Of a stretch of 35,060 bases of DNA, positions 30,930 to 35,060 are shown piece after piece. The number at the start of each line of letters is the position of its first letter. Position 1 is the first letter of the stretch. The notes below the pieces were generated by a model that did no database searches, had not been told where the DNA came from, and saw nothing but the letters and a program-made list of their open reading frames with translations. This stretch comes from Jiangella rhizosphaerae (GTDB lineage: Bacteria; Actinomycetota; Actinomycetes; Jiangellales; Jiangellaceae), in NCBI RefSeq assembly GCF_003579925.1, contig NZ_QUAL01000438.1, positions 1-35,060 of the forward strand, written 5' to 3'. A program made the translations under genes and the position numbers.

Positions 30930-32192
30930 GTGCTAGATCTGCGCCTGATCCGGGAAGACCCCGACCGTGTCCGTGCCTCGCAGCGAGCGCGGGGCGAGAG
31001 CGAGTCCGTCGTCGACGAGCTGCTCGCCGCCGACGAGTCGCGCCGGTCCTCCCTGGCCGAGTTCGAGCGGCTGCGCGCGGAGCAGAAGCGCCTGGGCAAG
31101 CTGATCCCGAAGGCCGCGCCCGAGGAGAAGCAGGAGCTGCTGGCCACCACGCGCGAGCTGGCCACCGCGGTGAAGGCCGCCGAGGCGGCCGCCGACGAGG
31201 CACAGGCGCGGCTCGACGAGCTGGCCCGGGTGCCGTCGAACATCGTCCTCGACGGCGTGCCCGCCGGCGGCGAGGACGACTACGTCGTGCTCCGCGAGGT
31301 GGGCGAGAAGCCCGCGCTCGACACCGTCCGCGACCACCTCGAGCTGGGCGAGCGGCTGCGCGCCATCGACACCGAGCGCGGGGCCAAGGTCTCCGGTGCC
31401 CGGTTCTACTTCCTCACCGGCGTGGGCGCCCAGCTCGAGCTGGCCATCCTCAACCACGGCATGGCCACCGCCGTGGCGGCCGGGTTCACGCCGGTCATCA
31501 CGCCGACGCTGGTGCGTCCTGAGATCATGGGCGGCACCGGCTTCCTCGGCGCGCACGCCGACGAGATCTACCGCGTAGAGGCCGACGACCTCTACCTCGT
31601 GGGCACCAGCGAGGTCGCGCTGGCCGGCTACCACGCCGACGAGATCCTCGACCTCTCCGACGGGCCGCTGCGCTACGCCGGCTGGTCGGCCTGCTACCGG
31701 CGCGAGGCGGGTTCTTACGGAAAGGACACCCGCGGGATCATCCGCGTTCACCAGTTCCACAAGGTCGAGATGTTCTCCTACTGCCGCGAGGAGGACGCCG
31801 CCGACGAGCACGCGCGGCTGCTCGCGTGGGAGGAGCAGATGCTCGGCGACATGGAGCTGCCGTACCGCGTCATCGACGTCGCGGCGGGCGACCTCGGGTC
31901 CAGCGCGGCCCGCAAGTTCGACTGCGAGGCCTGGCTGCCGTCGCAGGAGCGCTGGCTGGAGCTGACGTCGACCTCGAACTGCACCACGTTCCAGGCCAGG
32001 CGCCTGGGCATCCGCGAGCGCACCGACGGCGGCACCCGCGCGGTCGCGACGCTCAACGGCACCCTGGCCACCACCCGGTGGATCGTGGCGCTGCTCGAGA
32101 ACCACCAGCAGCCTGACGGCTCGGTGCTCGTGCCGAAGGCGCTGCGGCCGTTCCTCGGCGGGCGCGAGCTGCTGGAACCGGTCGCGGCGTGA
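30930..32192 (+). CDS. serS: Seryl-tRNA synthetase
   Basis: 420 aa. It charges tRNA-Ser (and tRNA-Sec where present) with serine using ATP. The N-terminal coiled-coil arm (about 27-100) that binds the long variable arm of tRNA-Ser is clear, followed by the class II catalytic domain: TSE serine-binding motif (226-228), motif 2 at about 257-282 ([20 protein letters not shown]) and motif 3 at about 374-393 ([20 protein letters not shown]). The start is the GTG at 30930, as explained for the -10 box. The stop codon overlaps the GTG start of the HAD gene by 4 nt, so the two are translationally coupled. Confidence 0.97.
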   Translation: MLDLRLIREDPDRVRASQRARGESESVVDELLAADESRRSSLAEFERLRAEQKRLGKLIPKAAPEEKQELLATTRELATAVKAAEAAADEAQARLDELARVPSNIVLDGVPAGGEDDYVVLREVGEKPALDTVRDHLELGERLRAIDTERGAKVSGARFYFLTGVGAQLELAILNHGMATAVAAGFTPVITPTLVRPEIMGGTGFLGAHADEIYRVEADDLYLVGTSEVALAGYHADEILDLSDGPLRYAGWSACYRREAGSYGKDTRGIIRVHQFHKVEMFSYCREEDAADEHARLLAWEEQMLGDMELPYRVIDVAAGDLGSSAARKFDCEAWLPSQERWLELTSTSNCTTFQARRLGIRERTDGGTRAVATLNGTLATTRWIVALLENHQQPDGSVLVPKALRPFLGGRELLEPVAA

Positions 32193-32995
32193 CGCTGCCC
32201 GACGGGTGGCGCCCGGCGCTGGTCGCGCTCGACGTCGACGGCACCCTGGTCACGTACGCCGAGTTCCACCAGCCGCCGCGGCCGCCGGTCGTCGACGCCG
32301 TGCGCCGGGCGCACGACGCCGGCGCGCACATCGTCGTCGCGACCGGGCGGTCGATGCACTCGACGCTGCCGCTGCTGGACCAGCTGGGCCTCAAGGACGG
32401 GTACGCGGTGTGCTCGAACGGCGCGGTGGTGGTCGACGTCGCCACGCGCACGCCGTTCGACATCGAGACGTTCGACATCACCGACACCGTCCGCTACTTC
32501 ACCGCCCGCATCCCCGACGCCGTCCTGGCGGTCGAGGAGCTCGGCCGCGGCTACCGCGTCACCGGCGAGTTCCCGGCCGGCGACCTCGACGGCGACGTCA
32601 CCGTCGTCCCGCACGAGGAGCTGGTCACCCAGCCGGTGACGCGGCTGGTGGTGCGCTGGCCCAACGGCGACCGCGAGCAGCTGCGCGAGATCGCCCGCGA
32701 CTCCGGCCTGCCCAGCGTCGACTACGCCATCGGCTACACGGCGTGGCTGGACATCATGCCGGTGGGCGTCTCGAAGGCGTCCGGGCTGCGCAAGGTGGCC
32801 GGCCGCCTGGGCGTGACGGCGGCCGGCGCGCTCGCCGTCGGCGACGGCCACAACGACCTCGAGATGCTGCGCTGGGCCGGCGTCGGCGTGGCGATGGGTC
32901 AGGCCCCCGACGACGTCAAGTCCGTGGCCGACGCCGTCTGCGGCGACGTCGAGTCCGACGGCCTGGCGCTGCTCCTCGACGGCTACTTCGCCTGA
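32189..32995 (+). CDS. Cof-type HAD-superfamily phosphatase
   Basis: 268 aa from a GTG overlapping the serS stop (GTGA). HAD motifs are visible: [11 protein letters not shown] with nucleophile Asp15 and Asp17; [14 protein letters not shown], the Lys in [31 protein letters not shown] large C2-type cap lies between motifs II and III (about 75-190), as in the Cof/YbiV subfamily, which dephosphorylates sugar phosphates and cofactors. The exact substrate is not readable. Coupling to serS is common in actinobacteria but its meaning is unclear. Confidence 0.9.
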   Translation: MTLPDGWRPALVALDVDGTLVTYAEFHQPPRPPVVDAVRRAHDAGAHIVVATGRSMHSTLPLLDQLGLKDGYAVCSNGAVVVDVATRTPFDIETFDITDTVRYFTARIPDAVLAVEELGRGYRVTGEFPAGDLDGDVTVVPHEELVTQPVTRLVVRWPNGDREQLREIARDSGLPSVDYAIGYTAWLDIMPVGVSKASGLRKVAGRLGVTAAGALAVGDGHNDLEMLRWAGVGVAMGQAPDDVKSVADAVCGDVESDGLALLLDGYFA

Positions 32996-33435
32996 AGACA
33001 GGACCATCCCGGGCTCCGGCGGACCATCGCGAGGATGTCCCGAGTGCAACCACGACTGATCGCGGCGCGCTGCCGTGGCTGGTACCCGGCGTCGGCCGGC
33101 GTCCTCGCTCGACGGGCCGCCACTTCACCCGTCTGAAGGCCACATGCCCTGTCCACGGTCGCCGGGTATGGCCTTTCGCGCGGGTGAGGTGTCAGCCGGG
33201 CGCGTGACGCCGGTGCTGTCCCGTCCGCCCGCGTTGGATCGTCGGGCCAGGGAGGCGGGCGGAACCCGGGCGGCGGCGCGGCGCGTTGCCACTTCGGCCA
33301 CTCTGATCCCACCAGGCCGCTCGCACACCAAACCGGACGAAAGCCACTCTTCGCCGCACCGATCTTCGTGTTCTACAGTGGCGGAGCACGACCGTCACAC
33401 CTGATCATTTTCGATACTGAGGGGCACTTCCCACT
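32996..33435. other. 440-base non-coding region upstream of the DUF6918 gene
   Basis: No frame here has convincing coding character and no RNA gene is seen. The last ~120 bases are less GC-rich. TACAGT at 33374-33379 is a possible -10 box that would give a leader of about 50 nt to the DUF6918 gene; no good -35 is found. GAGGGG lies 11 nt before the ATG at 33436, rather far for a ribosome site. Confidence 0.45.
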
Positions 33436-33891
33436 ATGGCTGACACACTCCGCGAGATCCTTCTCGACCCGAGCCGCCGGCCGGCCGTCGTCAAGGACCT
33501 CCACCAGCTCGTCGACGCCGAGGTCTCCGACAAGAGCGGCGTCTCGGGGATGGCCGTCAAGGGCGGCTACGCGGTCCTGAAGAAGATCAACGCCGGGTTC
33601 GTCCCCGAGACCATCGACAACATGCTCGACTCCTTCGTGGAGCGGGCCGAGCCGTTCTACGCCGACTTCCAGGCCACCGGGGGCGGCTCGCTCGCCGACT
33701 ACTTCGAGGGCCGCCGCACCGAGGTCGCCGACGCCCTCCTCGGCGTCTCCGACGCCCGCGCCGCGGCGTCGCAGCGCGACAGCGTCAAGAAGGTCTACAG
33801 CAAGCTGCGCCCGCAGGCGCAGAAGCACGTCGAAGAGGCGCTGCCGCGGCTGGCCGGCGTCATCGAGAGCCACGCCCGCACGGCCGCCTGA
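33436..33891 (+). CDS. DUF6918-type small protein of unknown function
   Basis: 151 aa. The pattern MADTLREILLDPSRRPAVV, then LVDAEVSDKSGVSGMAVKGGYAVLKK, AEPFYADFQATGGGSLADYF and LLGVSDARAAASQRDSVKKVYSKLR is shared by a conserved actinobacterial family that I place in DUF6918 from memory. It appears all-helical, with no signal or membrane helix and no catalytic motif. The tail carries HVEEALPRLAGVIESHA. Function is unknown. It converges on the broken TPR gene and Bpa. Confidence 0.8.
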   Translation: MADTLREILLDPSRRPAVVKDLHQLVDAEVSDKSGVSGMAVKGGYAVLKKINAGFVPETIDNMLDSFVERAEPFYADFQATGGGSLADYFEGRRTEVADALLGVSDARAAASQRDSVKKVYSKLRPQAQKHVEEALPRLAGVIESHARTAA

Positions 33892-33901
33892 CGGTCTCGG
33901 C

Positions 33902-34348
33902 TCACCCGCGTGGCCGGGCGGGGTCGACGTCGTCGAGCCGCTCGGCCAGGCGGGCCACGCCGGCCCTGATCATCCGGCCGTAGCCGTCGTCGTCCAGCTC
34001 GTCGCACGCTGCCAGCGCCAGCACCGCGTGCGACCGGGCGGCGTCGAGCTCACCCAGACGGCGGTAGGCGTCGGCCAGGTTCAACCGCAGCGACGCGGTG
34101 AAGCCGCGCGTCGAAGCCGTCGGCCGCCGCGAGCGCCCGCAGGTCCCAGTCCAGCTCGGCCGCCACGTCGTCCTGGAGATCGGCCAGGTGGTGCGCCAGC
34201 ACGCACCGGTGCAGCGGCCCGCCGCCCAGCGACTCCAGCTCCGCCCACAGCCGCGTCAGCAGCGAGCGCGCGGCCGCCCGCGACTCGGTGTGGCCGACGG
34301 CGACCGCGGCGGCGATCCGCTCCAGCAGCGGATCGCCGGCCGGGATCG
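33902..34348 (-). pseudogene. Frameshifted TPR-type protein gene, 3' neighbour of bpa
   Basis: Reading the minus strand after the bpa stop, one frame gives DPLLERIAAAVAVGHTESRA, LHRCVLAHHLADLQDD and AELDWDLRALAAADGF. The match then moves to another frame at about 34095-34115: FTASLRLNLADAYRRLGELD, HAVLALAACDELDDDGYGRM, IRAGVARLAERLDD. Together these resemble a TPR-like actinobacterial protein of about 150-170 aa in two halves. The shift lies by a repeated GGCTTC, a possible slippage or deletion point; some residues between the halves appear missing. No ATG, GTG or TTG opens the first frame near bpa. It is a decayed gene or a sequencing error. Confidence 0.6.
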
Positions 34349-34927
34349 TCAGAGGTACATCCCGCTGCCGCGCTGTTCGCCCTCGTCGGGACGGCCCTGA
34401 CCGGGCATCGCCTGGCCCGGCGCCAGCTGCACGCCCGGGGGCAGCGCCCGGCGCATCTGCTCCAGCTGCGCCCGCGCGGCCATCTGCTGGGCGAACAGCG
34501 TGGTCTGGATGCCGTGGAACAGGCCCTCGAGCCAGCCGACCAGCTGCGCCTGCGCGACGCGCAGCTCGGCGTCGGTGGGCACGCTCTCGTCGTCGAAGGG
34601 CAGCGCCAGCCGCTCCAGCTCGTCGACCAGCTCGGGCGCCAGGCCGTCCTCGAGCTCGTCGATGGAGGCCCGGTGGATCTCGCCCAGCCGGCGGCGGCTG
34701 GCCTCGTCCAGCGGCGCGGCCTTCACCTCGTCGAGCAGCTGCTTGATCATGCTGCCGATGCGCATGACCTTGGCCGGCTGCTCGACGAGGTCGGTGAGCG
34801 AACGCTGCTCCTCCTGGCCTCCGGGCGCGGACTCGACGGCCATGCCGCCGGGGCCGACGACGACGACACGCTGCTCGTCGTTCTCGTCGGTGTCGTTGGT
34901 CTCGGCGTTCTGGTTCGGCTCCGTCAT
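34349..34927 (-). CDS. bpa: Bacterial proteasome activator (Bpa/PafE)
   Basis: 192 aa. This is the ATP-independent ring activator of the 20S proteasome in actinobacteria (DUF2587). The acidic N-terminus (about 1-45, many Asp/Glu/Asn) is disordered. The helical bundle at about 45-150 includes DLVEQPAKVMRIGSMIKQLL, RRRLGEIHRASIDELEDGL and QAQLVGWLEGLFHGIQTTLF. The C-terminus ends GSGMYL, close to the GQYL ending of the mycobacterial protein that docks in proteasome pockets. It implies a proteasome elsewhere in this genome. Stress-damaged proteins such as HspR are known substrates in Mycobacterium. No Shine-Dalgarno is clear before the ATG. Confidence 0.93.
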   Translation of the reverse strand: MTEPNQNAETNDTDENDEQRVVVVGPGGMAVESAPGGQEEQRSLTDLVEQPAKVMRIGSMIKQLLDEVKAAPLDEASRRRLGEIHRASIDELEDGLAPELVDELERLALPFDDESVPTDAELRVAQAQLVGWLEGLFHGIQTTLFAQQMAARAQLEQMRRALPPGVQLAPGQAMPGQGRPDEGEQRGSGMYL

Positions 34928-34937
34928 GGGACCATCT

Positions 34938-35060
34938 TTACCCCTCCGGGCGCGCTGGCGCCCGGCCGGGTCGAAGTTGCTGCCCGCCCGGGCGCTCCGC
35001 CGCGGTCCGGCCGGCCGCCTCGGCCCGGCGCAGCGCGAGCAGCTCGAGCGTCCGGCGGCG
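34938..35060 (-). CDS. 3' end of an unidentified gene upstream of bpa
   Basis: The minus strand is open from the window edge to a TAA at 34938-34940 and gives about 40 residues (RRRTLELLALRRAEAAGRT, then Gly/Pro/Arg-rich). It would end 10 nt before bpa and might share its transcript. A perfect 8-bp hairpin (CCGGGCGC and GCGCCCGG, 34946-34965) lies inside the tail. Too little is present to name a family; it may be chance open frame. Confidence 0.35.
   Translation of the reverse strand, partial: RRRTLELLALRRAEAAGRTAAERPGGQQLRPGRAPARPEG

Overview
The window is very GC-rich with short intergenic gaps. It carries a bacterial proteasome activator, a likely DUF5926 protein, a mycothiol-type (TIGR03086) DinB-like protein and many TANNNT -10 boxes only 5-9 nt from start codons. 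Together these point to a soil or plant-associated Actinomycetota. A Jiangella-like genus is my guess from gene content only.

Region 1 (1-13.2 kb) is a carbohydrate-utilisation locus. A large secreted multidomain glycosidase (GH121-like by inference), a DUF916 surface protein and a WxL-like surface protein lie on the minus strand with a LacI regulator. Divergent from LacI is a CUT1 ABC importer (binding lipoprotein plus two permeases, no ATPase) followed by a GH127 enzyme with all expected catalytic and zinc-site residues. The set parallels the Bifidobacterium HypBA2/HypBA1 pathway for beta-L-arabino-oligosaccharides of hydroxyproline-rich plant glycoproteins: outside cleavage, import, then intracellular release of L-arabinose.

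Region 2 (13.4-17.4 kb) holds a PIN/HTH toxin-antitoxin-like pair in a less GC-rich patch, an RraA-like gene whose leaderless promoter overlaps a palindrome, and a convergent ascorbate-type PTS operon (EIIC-EIIB-EIIA). The PTS promoter contains a DasR/GntR-type palindrome in its spacer.

Region 3 (17.4-22.4 kb) has a small conserved protein, a TIGR03086 protein, an AraC regulator, a 5'-truncated YiaA/YiaB remnant, an Orc1/Cdc6-like P-loop ATPase bracketed by CTAG-containing palindromes, and a flavohaemoglobin with a long low-complexity N-terminus. The ATPase with its flanking repeats is the least explained unit and the best candidate for something undescribed.

Region 4 (22.4-35 kb) is mostly core-like: an RsbW-type ATPase, a SEC-C/DUF5926 protein, arginine deiminase, a family 2 glycosyltransferase, arylamine N-acetyltransferase, a large AlkP-like membrane protein, pheA, serS with a coupled HAD phosphatase, a DUF6918 protein, a broken TPR gene, the proteasome activator Bpa/PafE, and the 3' end of one more gene. 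I found no rRNA, tRNA, convincing CRISPR array, insertion sequence or prophage. All family calls were made by reading the sequence; no database search was run.
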